DNA of 64,000 nucleotides from PALSA-612 sp963776375 (GTDB lineage: Bacteria; Actinomycetota; Thermoleophilia; Gaiellales; Gaiellaceae), in the NCBI GenBank assembly GCA_963776375.1, contig CAVZMF010000006.1, positions 62,001 to 126,000 of the forward strand, written 5' to 3'. Shown in pieces: positions 38,077 through 46,352 of this stretch; position 1 is the stretch's first letter, and the number at the start of each line of letters is the position of its first letter. Made by a program: the position numbers and the translations under genes. The notes under the pieces were generated by a model. That model did not search any database. It had not been told where the DNA came from and saw nothing but the letters and a program-made list of their open reading frames with translations.

Positions 38077-38454
38077 GTGCGCAAAACGCCTGCCGGCCAG
38101 CTCGTCGTCGACCTGCTCCAGACCTACGCCAGGCCCCTGTCGCTGCGGGAGCTCCACGTCCGCGTGCGTGAGCGCCTGCCGCGGACGGCGTACTCCACCG
38201 TCTATCGCGTAATCACGCGCCTCGAGGCCGAGGGAACGGTCAACCGTGTCGACTGGCGGGAGCGGGGCAGCCGCTACGAGTGGGCAGAGCTGCCCCACCA
38301 CCACCACATCGTCTGCGGGATCTGCCGCCGGAGCGTCGACATCGAGGACGCCGATCTCGGCTTCAGCGAGGAGAGGATCCGTGCCGCGACGGGGTTCCTC
38401 GTCAACCACCACTCGATCGAGATCGAGGGCATCTGCCCGGACTGCCAGGGGTAG
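38077..38454 (+). CDS. Fur-family transcriptional regulator (Zur-like)
   Basis: 125 aa: winged helix (SLRELHVRVRERLPRTAYSTVYRVITRL), the histidine cluster PHHHHIVCGIC, and the C-terminal CPDC, giving the two CxxC pairs that bind structural zinc. Divergent ZIP importer and the palindrome at 38057 argue for Zur. No Shine-Dalgarno fits before GTG 38077, and the operator is three bases away, so the mRNA is probably leaderless. Confidence 0.85.
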   Translation: MRKTPAGQLVVDLLQTYARPLSLRELHVRVRERLPRTAYSTVYRVITRLEAEGTVNRVDWRERGSRYEWAELPHHHHIVCGICRRSVDIEDADLGFSEERIRAATGFLVNHHSIEIEGICPDCQG

Positions 38455-38478
38455 GCGCGCCGCCCCACCGGCACGGAG

Positions 38479-38562
38479 TCGTCACAGTCGCGTTTCACAT
38501 GCGTGACGATTTCGCCGCTACCCTCGAAGACGGGGGAAGCGGGGCCGAAGGCCCCCGGGGGG
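38479..38562 (+). repeat. 84-bp intergenic repeat, copy A
   Basis: Matches copy B (62616-62699, opposite strand) at 73 of 84 positions without gaps. Ends in the hairpin GGGGCC-GAA-GGCCCC and a G-run. Lies between two convergent genes, so it may act as a bidirectional terminator; the first 60 bp have no stem yet are equally conserved. Confidence 0.7.
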
Positions 38563-38590
38563 ACCAGTTGTGTGAGGTCGCGGCCGCGGG

Positions 38591-39745
38591 TCAGCCGGCG
38601 AGCAGGCCCGCGTCGATCGAGGCCACGAGGCCGGCGACGACGCCGCAGCGCGGGGCGAAGCTCGCCGTTTCCACGTACTCGGCGGGCGAGTGGTCTTCGC
38701 CGCCGACCGGTCCGAGGCCGTCGAGCGTCGGGATCCCGTGGCTCGCCGTCCACGAGCCGTCCGACACGCCGCCCGCGACGGCCTCGCCGAACTCGTGGCC
38801 GAGCGTTCCGCCGATCGCGATCGCCGTCTCCGCGAGGCGGCCGACCGCGGGCGTGCGCTCGAACGGCGGCGGGCCGCCCAGATCCTCGTAGCGAAGCGTG
38901 ATCCCGTCGTAACCCGGGAAGTCGGCGATGCGGCCCGTCGCCCAGTCGAGGTCCTCCTGCGTCGCCGCCCGCACGTCCGCTGCCAGGAAGCCCCGGCTCG
39001 GCACGGTGTTCAGGCCTTCGCCCGCCTCGAGCGCCGTGATCTGCAGCGTCGTGCCCTCGCGGGCCGCATCCAGTTCGGCCAGGCGGAGCGCCTCGCGCGC
39101 GAGCGCCAGGGCCACGTTGCGGCCCGCCCGCGGCGCCTCCCCGGCGTGGGCGGCGCGGCCCTCCGCATGTACGCGTAGCCACGCCGCGCCCTTGCGCGCC
39201 GACACGACCTCGCCGGCCGGGCGGCCGCACTCGAGGCAGAGGACGGCGTCGAACGTCGCCAGCCGGTCGAGCGTCGCGGGCGGGCCGGGCCGCGACTCCT
39301 CGTCCGGAACCGACACGACCTCGACGAGCGCGAACGGTCGCGGCCCGGCCGCGAGCGCCCGCGCGGCGTGGAGCGCGACCGCGACACCGCCCTTCATGTC
39401 GGCGACCCCGGGCCCGAGGCACCGGTCGCCGTCGCGGCGGAACGGACGCGAGGCCGCGGTTCCGTGGGGATAGACGGTGTCGTGGTGGCAGAGGAGCGCG
39501 ACCCGTGCGCCCCCGGTTCCGCGCAGAGCGGCATGGAGGTACAAGCCGCCCGGCGACGGGACGAGCTCCGGCTCGAGCCCGTAGCGCTCGGCCGTGCCGG
39601 CGAGCCGGCGCGCCATTGCGTCGAGTGCCTCGACGTCGCCGCCGGGTGTGTCGGCGTCGACCCACGCCGCCAGGTCCGCGAGGAGCAGCTCGAGGTCGTC
39701 CTCGACATGCGCACGGGCTCGACGGGCTACTTCGAACGCGATCAT
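38591..39745 (-). CDS. M20-family metallopeptidase (carboxypeptidase G2-like)
   Basis: 384 aa. Dizinc ligands in LLCHHDTV, GVADMKGG and the catalytic glutamates in VSVPDEES; a dimerisation domain (RVHAEGRAAHAGEAP) and the C-terminal GGEDHSPAEYV histidine complete the fold. Would cleave a C-terminal amino acid, typically glutamate, from its substrate. ATG 39745, 28 bp after the upstream nucleotidase-like gene on the same strand. Confidence 0.88.
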   Translation of the reverse strand: MIAFEVARRARAHVEDDLELLLADLAAWVDADTPGGDVEALDAMARRLAGTAERYGLEPELVPSPGGLYLHAALRGTGGARVALLCHHDTVYPHGTAASRPFRRDGDRCLGPGVADMKGGVAVALHAARALAAGPRPFALVEVVSVPDEESRPGPPATLDRLATFDAVLCLECGRPAGEVVSARKGAAWLRVHAEGRAAHAGEAPRAGRNVALALAREALRLAELDAAREGTTLQITALEAGEGLNTVPSRGFLAADVRAATQEDLDWATGRIADFPGYDGITLRYEDLGGPPPFERTPAVGRLAETAIAIGGTLGHEFGEAVAGGVSDGSWTASHGIPTLDGLGPVGGEDHSPAEYVETASFAPRCGVVAGLVASIDAGLLAG

Positions 39746-39773
39746 CGCTCGGGACAGTCTGTACGGTCGCCGG

Positions 39774-41048
39774 TCAGGACCGGAGGTGCTGCTCGATCGC
39801 CTCGCGGAGGATGATCGGAAAGTCGTACCGCGCCTGTAGCTGCCAGGCGGCGTCGACCATGCCCCCGTAGGGCTCGAGCTCCCAGTCGGTGCCGGCGACG
39901 AGGTAGTCGCGCGCCGGGTCGAGATCGGCAGCGCCGACGACCTCGAGCGGGCCGCGCTCCCGCCCCCGGAGAGGGCCGGCGGTCGTCCGCTGGAACTCCG
40001 GGTCGGAGCCCCTCTGGATGACCTGGGCGAGCTGTGCGCCGGTCATCGACACGGCTCCAGGGTTGCCGGTCGAGTGGCACGCCTCCCACAGGTCGCCCCG
40101 CCGTAGCGGGCCGGGCGGCAGCGGGTGATCGATCGCCGCTCCGCTCGTCGCGAGACCGACGTCGGCGTCCATCCGGCGTCGAACGACGTCTGCGATCCAG
40201 CGGGCGTCGAGCGGCCGGTCGAGCTCGGCGATGACCTCGCCGAGCGATGCCTCGAGCTGCCGCTGCCCGCGCTCGGCGGCCGTGAGCACCTCGGGGGCGC
40301 ACGGAACGTCCTGGGTGACCGGAATCACGGAGGCGCGCAGCTCGCCGCCGTCGAGATCGACCCGGCCGAGGTGCTCGCCGAACACGCCGGCCTGCGCGAT
40401 CAGCACGCCGCTTCGCCACTCGCCGTGCGGTAGGAGGTCGTGGCTGTGGCCACCGACGATCAGGTCGATCTCCCCGGTCAATGCGTCCGCCAGCTCCCGG
40501 TCTGTGACCCTCGGGCCACGGCGGTCGGGCATGGCCGCGAGGCCGAGATGCGAGAGGACGACGATGCGCTCCGCTCCGGCGGCGCGCAGCTCCCGCGCGT
40601 GGCACCTGACCGTCTCGACCTCGTCGAGCGGCTTCACGCCGTAGTCGGCCGTGTCCAGGAAGTCGCGAAAGGCATCCGTGACGCCGACGAACCCGACACC
40701 GCCGATCATCGCCGTCGGCCGGACCCCTGCGATCGGAACGATGTTCGCGAGCAGGAGCGGGAAGCTCGCGGCGGCGGCGTGGTCGGCAAGCACGTGCGTC
40801 CCGTACCGCAGCCAGACCGAGTTGCCGACGCACGCCGCCTGGCACCCGGCGGCGGCCAGCACCGGCTGCATTGCGACGCCCTTGGTCAGGTTGGAAAGGC
40901 GGTTCGTCGTCTCCTCGAGATCGCCCGCGTCGACGTAGATCACCGGCCGCGGGCTCTCGGCTCGAATGCGGTCGACCAGCGTTCCGACGCGGGCGAGCTG
41001 CTCGATCCGCCCGTGGAGATCGTTCGTGTGCAGCAGCGTCACGTCCAC
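39774..41048 (-). CDS. 5'-nucleotidase/2',3'-cyclic phosphodiesterase-like metallophosphatase
   Basis: 424 aa without a signal peptide. Metallophosphoesterase ligands LLHTNDLHGR, YVDAGDLEE, LSHLG and VGGHSHDLLP are in order, followed by the C-terminal 5'-nucleotidase domain (TSGAAIDHPLPPG; SMTGAQLAQVI). One expected motif deviates: GNHE of the family reads GNSVW here, so a metal-site residue is replaced. Start GTG 41048. It may share a transcript with the M20 peptidase. Confidence 0.8.
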   Translation of the reverse strand: MDVTLLHTNDLHGRIEQLARVGTLVDRIRAESPRPVIYVDAGDLEETTNRLSNLTKGVAMQPVLAAAGCQAACVGNSVWLRYGTHVLADHAAAASFPLLLANIVPIAGVRPTAMIGGVGFVGVTDAFRDFLDTADYGVKPLDEVETVRCHARELRAAGAERIVVLSHLGLAAMPDRRGPRVTDRELADALTGEIDLIVGGHSHDLLPHGEWRSGVLIAQAGVFGEHLGRVDLDGGELRASVIPVTQDVPCAPEVLTAAERGQRQLEASLGEVIAELDRPLDARWIADVVRRRMDADVGLATSGAAIDHPLPPGPLRRGDLWEACHSTGNPGAVSMTGAQLAQVIQRGSDPEFQRTTAGPLRGRERGPLEVVGAADLDPARDYLVAGTDWELEPYGGMVDAAWQLQARYDFPIILREAIEQHLRS

Positions 41049-41170
41049 GGGGGACGACTCTAGGGGGCGCTTGTCATGCAACTGTGTTCGAGCCGTGAGC
41101 GTTCGTCGCCCGCTTAACACGCGCCCAACGACGCTTAAGCGCCACGCAACGGCCTCCAAACGCCCCGGGG

Positions 41171-41178
41171 TTATACCT
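41171..41178 (+). promoter_or_regulatory. Probable -10 box of the HtrA gene
   Basis: TTATACCT lies 5 bp before GTG 41184 in an otherwise GC-rich region, the spacing expected of a leaderless transcript. Confidence 0.4.
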
Positions 41179-41183
41179 CTCGT

Positions 41184-42404
41184 GTGCCGCAGCGAGAGCT
41201 TCTTCCTCGTGCGGGCGCACTCGTGGGCGCCGGTGCGGTCGGGGCCGGCATCGCGCTCGCCGTCGCGCTCGGCGTCGGCCTCGGCGAAACGAAGACGACC
41301 GAGATCCGAGACGTGCGCCTCCCAGCCACGACCGCCGTCAGCAACACGTTCGGCCCACGCGTCGGCCAGCTGACGATCGGGGAGATCTACGGCGTGGTCG
41401 CCCCCGGCGTCGTCCAGATCACCGCCACGAGCAAGGCCGTCACGCCGGCAGATCCCTTCGTCAACCCCTTCGGCCCGACGGTCGAGACCGAGAAGGCGCT
41501 CGGCTCGGGCTTCGTCATGGACAAGACCGGGCACATCGTGACCAACTACCACGTGATCGCCGGCGCGAAGTCCGTGCAGGTCAGCTTCTCGAACAACGAG
41601 AGCGTGAAGGCGAACGTCGTCGGCTCCGACCCCACGACCGACCTCGCCGTGCTGCGCGTGAACGCCACCGCACGCGCGCTGACCCCGCTCATGCTCGGCA
41701 ACTCCGACTCGGTGGAGGTCGGTGACCAGGTCGTCGCGATCGGCAACCCGTTCGGCCTGGCGCGCACCGCGACGGCCGGCATCGTCAGCGCGCTCCAGCG
41801 GCAGATCACCTCCCCCAACCAGTACACGATCGACCACGTCATCCAGACGGACGCCGCCATCAACCACGGGAACTCGGGCGGGCCCCTGATCAACATGGAC
41901 GGCCAGGTGATCGGCGTCAACGCCCAGATCGACACCGGCTCTACGGGCGAGCAGGGCAACGTCGGCATCGGCTTCGCGATCCCCTCGAACACCGTCAAGA
42001 ACGTGGTCAGCCAGATCCTGAAGACGGGCCATGCGGAGCACCCGTTCCTCGGCGTGGCGGCGCAGCCGGTCACGCCTGCGCTGCGGAAGCTCCTGCAGCT
42101 CCCGGGCGCGAGCGGCATGCTCGTGGCGAGCGTCGAGCCGGGGAGCGGCGCGGCGAGGGCCGGCCTCGAGGGCGGGCGAAGGCAGGTGACGGTCGCGGGC
42201 GAGACCTACGTGGTCGGCGGCGACGTGATCGCGCGCATCGACGGCGTGCCCGTGACCTCGCTCGACCGCCTGCGCGACCTCGTCTCGGCCAAGAAGCCGG
42301 GCGACACGATCACCGTCACGATCTTCCGCAGCGGATCGGGCGGCTGGAAGCGGAAGACCTTGCGCATCGAGCTTGGGCGGCAGCCTTCGACTCCCTCCGG
42401 ATAG
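41184..42404 (+). CDS. HtrA/DegP-type serine protease with PDZ domain
   Basis: 406 aa: one N-terminal membrane anchor (GAGAVGAGIALAVALGVGL), then the trypsin-like domain with His in VTNYHVIAG, Asp in PTTDLAVLRV and Ser in NHGNSGGPLI, and a C-terminal PDZ domain ending in a KRKTLRIELG strand. Extracytoplasmic quality-control protease tethered to the membrane. Uninterrupted frame. GTG 41184 close behind a -10 box suggests leaderless translation; three strong hairpins follow the gene. Confidence 0.93.
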   Translation: MPQRELLPRAGALVGAGAVGAGIALAVALGVGLGETKTTEIRDVRLPATTAVSNTFGPRVGQLTIGEIYGVVAPGVVQITATSKAVTPADPFVNPFGPTVETEKALGSGFVMDKTGHIVTNYHVIAGAKSVQVSFSNNESVKANVVGSDPTTDLAVLRVNATARALTPLMLGNSDSVEVGDQVVAIGNPFGLARTATAGIVSALQRQITSPNQYTIDHVIQTDAAINHGNSGGPLINMDGQVIGVNAQIDTGSTGEQGNVGIGFAIPSNTVKNVVSQILKTGHAEHPFLGVAAQPVTPALRKLLQLPGASGMLVASVEPGSGAARAGLEGGRRQVTVAGETYVVGGDVIARIDGVPVTSLDRLRDLVSAKKPGDTITVTIFRSGSGGWKRKTLRIELGRQPSTPSG

Positions 42405-42415
42405 CCGCCCACTTC

Positions 42416-42434
42416 GGCCCCGCACGTCGGGGCC
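42416..42434. terminator. Hairpin 1 after the HtrA gene
   Basis: GGCCCCG-cacgt-CGGGGCC, first of three successive hairpins between convergent genes. Confidence 0.6.
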
Positions 42435-42473
42435 GCGCCGCCCGCTGAGTCGCCAGCTCAGCCGGCGGCAAGA

Positions 42474-42507
42474 CTAGGGGCCCCGACCGCCTGCCCGGGG
42501 CCCCTAG
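42474..42507. terminator. Hairpin 2, perfect 12-bp arms
   Basis: CTAGGGGCCCCG and CGGGGCCCCTAG around a 10-nt loop; lies 70 bp after the HtrA stop. Confidence 0.65.
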
Positions 42508-42513
42508 ATCACT

Positions 42514-42540
42514 CGTGGGGGAAACCAGGTTTCCCCCACG
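42514..42540. repeat. Intergenic inverted repeat, copy 2 (CGTGGGGGAAA/TTTCCCCCACG)
   Basis: 11-bp perfect arms around CCAGG; nearly identical to the element at 19233-19259, marking a repeated REP-like hairpin. Confidence 0.55.
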
Positions 42541-42579
42541 TGCCCCCTTCTTCTTCGCTGCGCGTTCGGGCGGCCTGAG

Positions 42580-43335
42580 CTACGCCCCGGCAAAGCCGGG
42601 GCTTCGCCGCGGATCGTCGTGGGTCGCGGCCCGGACCAGAGTCATGAGCGCGCGCACCTCGTTCTCTCCGAGCACCTGACTCGTGAGGGCCGTCTCGACC
42701 ACGCTCAGGGACGGGTCGCGGTCGAGCGCCCAGCGCGCCGCTTCCTGCTTCGAGCAGTGGAGGCGCTCCTCGGCGAAGCGCCAGATCCGGCACGTCGTGA
42801 AGACCATGAACGCGGCCATCTCCGGGTCGTACTCCCGACTCTGCCACGTTGCCAGCACCTCCGCGCCGACGTCCACCACCCACTCGTCGGGGACGCGGCC
42901 GATCAGCTCCGCGGGCGGCGGGCCGGCGAGGCTGCGTCCGTGCACGCGACACACCGAGAGCTCGACGACGAGATCGCGCCTGGGTCGTCGCGTCTCGACT
43001 TCGAGGCCGGGTCCGCCCGCCGGGTCGAGCCGGACGTAGATCTCGACGCGCGGCGCGGGGCTCGGCTCGGCCGCCGTCCGACTGGTCACGACGCTCAGGT
43101 CGGCGGCTGCCGCGGCGCCCGGGTGGAGCTCCTCGACGGCCGAGGTCAGCGCCGCCAGCGCGTCGCCGGACGGCTCCTCGTCGACGATCGCGAGCACGTC
43201 GACGTCGCTGCGGCCCGGAACGAAGGCGCCGGTCGCGAGCGAGCCGTGCAGGATCGCGCCCGCGAGCGGCGGCAGCGTTCGCCTGCAGATCGCGACGATC
43301 TCCGCGGCGAGCGCCAGCGCCTCGTCCAAGGCCAT
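42580..43335 (-). CDS. AadA-like aminoglycoside nucleotidyltransferase family protein
   Basis: 251 aa. The N-terminal nucleotidyltransferase motif LHGSLATGAFVPGRSDVDVL (GS-x-DxD) and a C-terminal all-helical DUF4111 domain with SKQEAARWALDRDP, as in ANT(3'')/AadA spectinomycin-streptomycin adenylyltransferases. Chromosomal, no integron or mobile element nearby, so it may be a housekeeping homologue rather than a resistance gene. ATG 43335. Confidence 0.75.
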   Translation of the reverse strand: MALDEALALAAEIVAICRRTLPPLAGAILHGSLATGAFVPGRSDVDVLAIVDEEPSGDALAALTSAVEELHPGAAAAADLSVVTSRTAAEPSPAPRVEIYVRLDPAGGPGLEVETRRPRRDLVVELSVCRVHGRSLAGPPPAELIGRVPDEWVVDVGAEVLATWQSREYDPEMAAFMVFTTCRIWRFAEERLHCSKQEAARWALDRDPSLSVVETALTSQVLGENEVRALMTLVRAATHDDPRRSPGFAGA

Positions 43336-43376
43336 AGGGTGACGGTAAACGCCGTCCTCCGCGGGCGACGGCGTGC

Positions 43377-43760
43377 ATGGCCTTGGTCGCTAGGCTTGAG
43401 AGGGTGCTGGAGCCCGAGAGCGGACGGATCGTCTTCGAGACCCCGGAGCTTCTCGCCGAAGAGGATCTCTGGACGGACGACGCGGCCGAGGATCATGCCG
43501 GTTGGCACTGCGTCTCGACCGACCCCTTCCCCTGTCCTGCGAACGGGTGCGGCTTCGTCGCCGAGTTCATGACGGCGGCGCACATGATCCTCGTGTGGGA
43601 GGAGCGCGACGACCCGAACCTGTTGCGCCACGCCGAACGGGCGAAGAAGGTCGGTCGCAACCCCCACGTGGTCGAGTACGACCCGGGCTTCGGGCCGAGC
43701 GCCTCGTACTACGCGTGGGAGGCCGCCGGCCGGCCGGTGCACGGCATCCGCAAGAAGTGA
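43377..43760 (+). CDS. Conserved hypothetical protein (Cys/His motif)
   Basis: 127 aa. Central CVSTDPFPCPANGCGFVAEF with three cysteines and downstream histidines (AAHMILVWEE) could form a metal site; the tail is basic (VHGIRKK). GTGA overlap with the GCS2 gene indicates an operon. I do not recognise the family. Start ATG 43377; GTG 43404 is possible. Confidence 0.6.
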   Translation: MALVARLERVLEPESGRIVFETPELLAEEDLWTDDAAEDHAGWHCVSTDPFPCPANGCGFVAEFMTAAHMILVWEERDDPNLLRHAERAKKVGRNPHVVEYDPGFGPSASYYAWEAAGRPVHGIRKK

Positions 43761-44749
43761 CCTTCGCAGATTCCGTGCCGCTGTCTGTCGGCGTGGAGGA
43801 AGAGCTGTTCCTGGTGGATGCGCGGACGCTCGACCCCGTGCCGCTCGGGCCGGAGATCGCCGCCGGCCGCGGCCCGCGGCTGAAGACGGAGCTGTTCGCC
43901 TGCATCGCCGAGATCACGACGCCGGTCTGCTCGGGACCCGAGGAGGTGCTCGACGAGCTCCGCCGTCTGCGCGCCGAGGTCGCGGCGCTCGCGGACCCGC
44001 TCGGCGCCGCCGTCCTCGCATCGGGCACGCATCCGAAGGCGCGAGGCGAAGGGCAGCCGATCGCTCCGGGCCCGGTCTACGAGCAGGTGGCGGCGGAGCT
44101 CGGGCCCGCCGTCTCCCGGCAGCTCGTCTGCGGCCTTCACGTCCACGTCGGCGTCGCGGGCGAGGACGCGTGTCTCGGGGCGCTGGAAGGCGTACTGCCC
44201 TGGCTCCCGGTCGTGCTCTCGCTGTCCGCGAGCTCGCCGTTCGCCGACGGCGTGGACTCCGGGCTGCGCTCGGCGCGCGCGGAGCGGCTGGCCGAGCTGC
44301 CGAGCGGCGGCGCGCCGCCGATCTTCCGCACCTGGGCCGACTGGGAGGCCCGCACCGCCGGCCTCGATTACCGCCGACTGCACTGGGACGTGCGGCCGCA
44401 TCCGGACTACGGGACGCTCGAGGTGCGCATCGCCGACCAGCAGACGGACGTGCGCCGGTCGGCCGCCTTCGCCGGGCTGGTCCAGGCGCTCGTGCTCGCG
44501 TGTGGCGACGGCCCGGCCGCGCCGTACGATCGCGACCTCTACACCGAGCGGCGGCTGCGCGCGGCCGTCGACCCGCCCGACACGCGCGGGCTGGCCGCCG
44601 CCGTCGAGCCGGCCGCGCGGGAGCTCGGCACCTGGGAGCTCGTCCGCGGCCTGCTGACGTCCCGGCCCGAGGCCGAGCGCCAGCTCGAGCTCGGCCTCCC
44701 CGCCGTCGTCCGGGAGCTCGCGGACCGCTCGCTACCATCCCCCGCGTGA
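43757..44749 (+). CDS. Carboxylate-amine ligase, GCS2 (YbdK) family
   Basis: 330 aa. Starts PLSVGVEEELFLVD, the nucleotide/metal-binding hallmark of GCS2 glutamate-cysteine ligases, with GLHVHVGV and RPHPDYGTLEVRIADQQTD further on. YbdK-type enzymes ligate glutamate (weakly cysteine) and their true role is often unclear. Overlaps genes on both sides by GTGA, so it is the middle of a three-gene operon. Confidence 0.82.
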   Translation: MTFADSVPLSVGVEEELFLVDARTLDPVPLGPEIAAGRGPRLKTELFACIAEITTPVCSGPEEVLDELRRLRAEVAALADPLGAAVLASGTHPKARGEGQPIAPGPVYEQVAAELGPAVSRQLVCGLHVHVGVAGEDACLGALEGVLPWLPVVLSLSASSPFADGVDSGLRSARAERLAELPSGGAPPIFRTWADWEARTAGLDYRRLHWDVRPHPDYGTLEVRIADQQTDVRRSAAFAGLVQALVLACGDGPAAPYDRDLYTERRLRAAVDPPDTRGLAAAVEPAARELGTWELVRGLLTSRPEAERQLELGLPAVVRELADRSLPSPA

Positions 44750-44967
44750 CGACCGAGACGCTTCAGGTCAGCGGCATCCGCTGCGAGCGCTGCGTCCACC
44801 GGCTCGCGGCGACGCTCTCCGGGCACGAGGGCCTCGAGTCCGCGAACGCGAACCTCGTGGGCCAGGTGACGCTGTCCTGGGACGAGGAGCAGACGAGCCG
44901 CGCGGCACTGCTCGAGGCCATGGCCAGAGGCGGTTTCCACGTCCAGACCGGCGCCCGGCCGGAATAG
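44746..44967 (+). CDS. Heavy-metal-associated (HMA) domain protein, CopZ-like
   Basis: 73 aa, one ferredoxin-like HMA domain with the metal motif GIRCERC (CxxC). Would chaperone Cu(I) or another soft metal. Starts in the GCS2 stop (GTGA). No metal ATPase is adjacent; the nearest P1B pump (702-2528), which lacks its own HMA domain, is 42 kb away. Confidence 0.8.
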   Translation: MTTETLQVSGIRCERCVHRLAATLSGHEGLESANANLVGQVTLSWDEEQTSRAALLEAMARGGFHVQTGARPE

Positions 44968-45026
44968 CCCTGCATCCGGCGGCGTTTAGGCCTCCGTGAC
45001 AGGCACGCTGCTAGGGTGGCGCCGCG

Positions 45027-45611
45027 ATGGGCGTGACGGACGAAGAAGGCGCACGGAAGGTTGCAGCGGAGGCCCGGAACCGCGTTCGCTTCGAGGAGGA
45101 GGCGCTCGAGCTCTCCGACCAGGTGTACCGCGTGGCGAGGCGGCTCGTCTCGACGCGCGAGGAGGCGGAGGACCTCGTCCAGGAGACGTACGCGCGCGCC
45201 TTCCGCAGCTGGCGCTCGTTCACCCCGGGCACGAACCTTCGCGCCTGGCTGCTGCGGATCCTCACCAACCTGAACATCGACCGCGGACGGCGCAAGCAGC
45301 GCGCGCCGGACGAGCAGCCGCTCGAGGAAGGTGACTACTTCCTCTACAACCGGCTCGAGCAGTCCAGCCGCGACGGCATCGACGAGGAGCGCGTCGTCGA
45401 GCGGCTGTCCCAGGACGACATCGTCGGGGCGCTCTCGGCGGTTCCGCACGACTTCCGCGACGTGGTCGTGCTCGTCGATATCGGCGACTTCACCTACCAG
45501 GATGCGGCGCAGATCCTCGACATCCCGATCGGCACCGTCATGTCCCGCCTTCATCGTGGGAGGCGTATCCTGAAGCGCGAGCTCGCTGATAAGGCGACGG
45601 GAGGATCGTGA
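45027..45611 (+). CDS. sigR: ECF sigma factor, SigR/SigH (oxidative stress) type
   Basis: 194 aa with region 2 (AEDLVQETYARAFRSWRSF ... LRAWLLRILTNLNIDRGR) and region 4 (LDIPIGTVMSRLHRGRRIL). The 1-bp overlapping partner is a near-perfect RsrA-type zinc anti-sigma, which assigns this to the thiol-stress SigR group. Expected targets are thioredoxin and mycothiol genes. ATG 45027. Confidence 0.88.
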   Translation: MGVTDEEGARKVAAEARNRVRFEEEALELSDQVYRVARRLVSTREEAEDLVQETYARAFRSWRSFTPGTNLRAWLLRILTNLNIDRGRRKQRAPDEQPLEEGDYFLYNRLEQSSRDGIDEERVVERLSQDDIVGALSAVPHDFRDVVVLVDIGDFTYQDAAQILDIPIGTVMSRLHRGRRILKRELADKATGGS

Positions 45612-45850
45612 TGGCCGGCTACGAGATCGATCCGTGCGTGAAGTGCGAGGAGGCCATGCAGCCGTACCTCGATCGCGTGCTCAGCGACGCGGAGCTGGCC
45701 GAGGCCGAGGAGCACCTCGCCGGCTGCCCGCACTGCGCGCGCCGCTACCGGTTCGAAGAAAGTCTGCGCCGTTTCGTTCGCAAGTGCTGCGACGAGCAGA
45801 TGTCGCCGGAGCTGAAGCAGAAGCTCGCGTCGCTCAGAACTCCCCTCTGA
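45611..45850 (+). CDS. rsrA: Zinc-binding anti-sigma factor (RsrA-type)
   Basis: 79-80 aa. Redox switch residues in the RsrA order: N-terminal CVKC, the zinc motif HLAGCPHC (His-x3-Cys-x2-Cys) and the C-terminal CC pair (RKCCDEQM). Oxidation would release zinc and free SigR. ATG 45611 overlaps the sigma stop by one base and has GGGAGG at the right distance. The 3' end overlaps the convergent MobA-like gene by 17 bp. Confidence 0.88.
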   Translation: MAGYEIDPCVKCEEAMQPYLDRVLSDAELAEAEEHLAGCPHCARRYRFEESLRRFVRKCCDEQMSPELKQKLASLRTPL

Positions 45851-46352
45851 GCCGCTCGGGCAGGTCCCCCGGATAGTCGACGTCGCCCGGGGCGCCGAGG
45901 TCGTCGCACGGCACGAGCAGCGGCGCAAGCGCCCGCGCACCCTCGTCGGGGACCCCGTCCCAGGCCGCGCGGGCGAGCAGGACGGGATGCCCGCGCTCGC
46001 CGCCGTAGCTGGCCGCGAGCACGTCGTCGCCGTGTGCCTGCCAGGCCTCGACGACGCGACCGATCGACTCCGGCGCCAGGTCGGGCCCGTCGGCGAGCAC
46101 GACGATCGCCGCCTGCGCGCCGTCGGACAGTGCAGCCAGGCCGCAGCGGAGCGATGCGCCGGGGCCGCGCTCCCAGTCGGGGCAGAGCACGACCGGCGCG
46201 GTCGCCTCCAGGTCGTACGCACCGGCCACGACCACCACCTCGTCGATCCCGGCCGCACGCACGCGCGCGAGAACCTCCTCGACGAGCAGCCGCTGCTTGG
46301 GCGCTCCGAACCGCGTCGCGGCCCCGGCCGCGAGCACGACGGCGCCGATCAC
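45834..46352 (-). CDS. MobA/MocA-like NTP transferase
   Basis: 172 aa: N-terminal VVLAAGAATRFGAPKQRL is the nucleotide-binding motif of molybdopterin cytidylyl/guanylyltransferases; LADGPDLAPESIGRVVEAW and GERGHPVLL follow. A molybdenum-cofactor role would fit the presence of formate dehydrogenase, though the two are far apart. GTG 46352 overlaps the cyclophilin stop. Confidence 0.82.
   Translation of the reverse strand: MIGAVVLAAGAATRFGAPKQRLLVEEVLARVRAAGIDEVVVVAGAYDLEATAPVVLCPDWERGPGASLRCGLAALSDGAQAAIVVLADGPDLAPESIGRVVEAWQAHGDDVLAASYGGERGHPVLLARAAWDGVPDEGARALAPLLVPCDDLGAPGDVDYPGDLPERLRGEF

Noticed and set aside
42580..43335. Acquired antibiotic-resistance cassette
   Set aside because: No integron, IS element or composition break; it may be a chromosomal family member.
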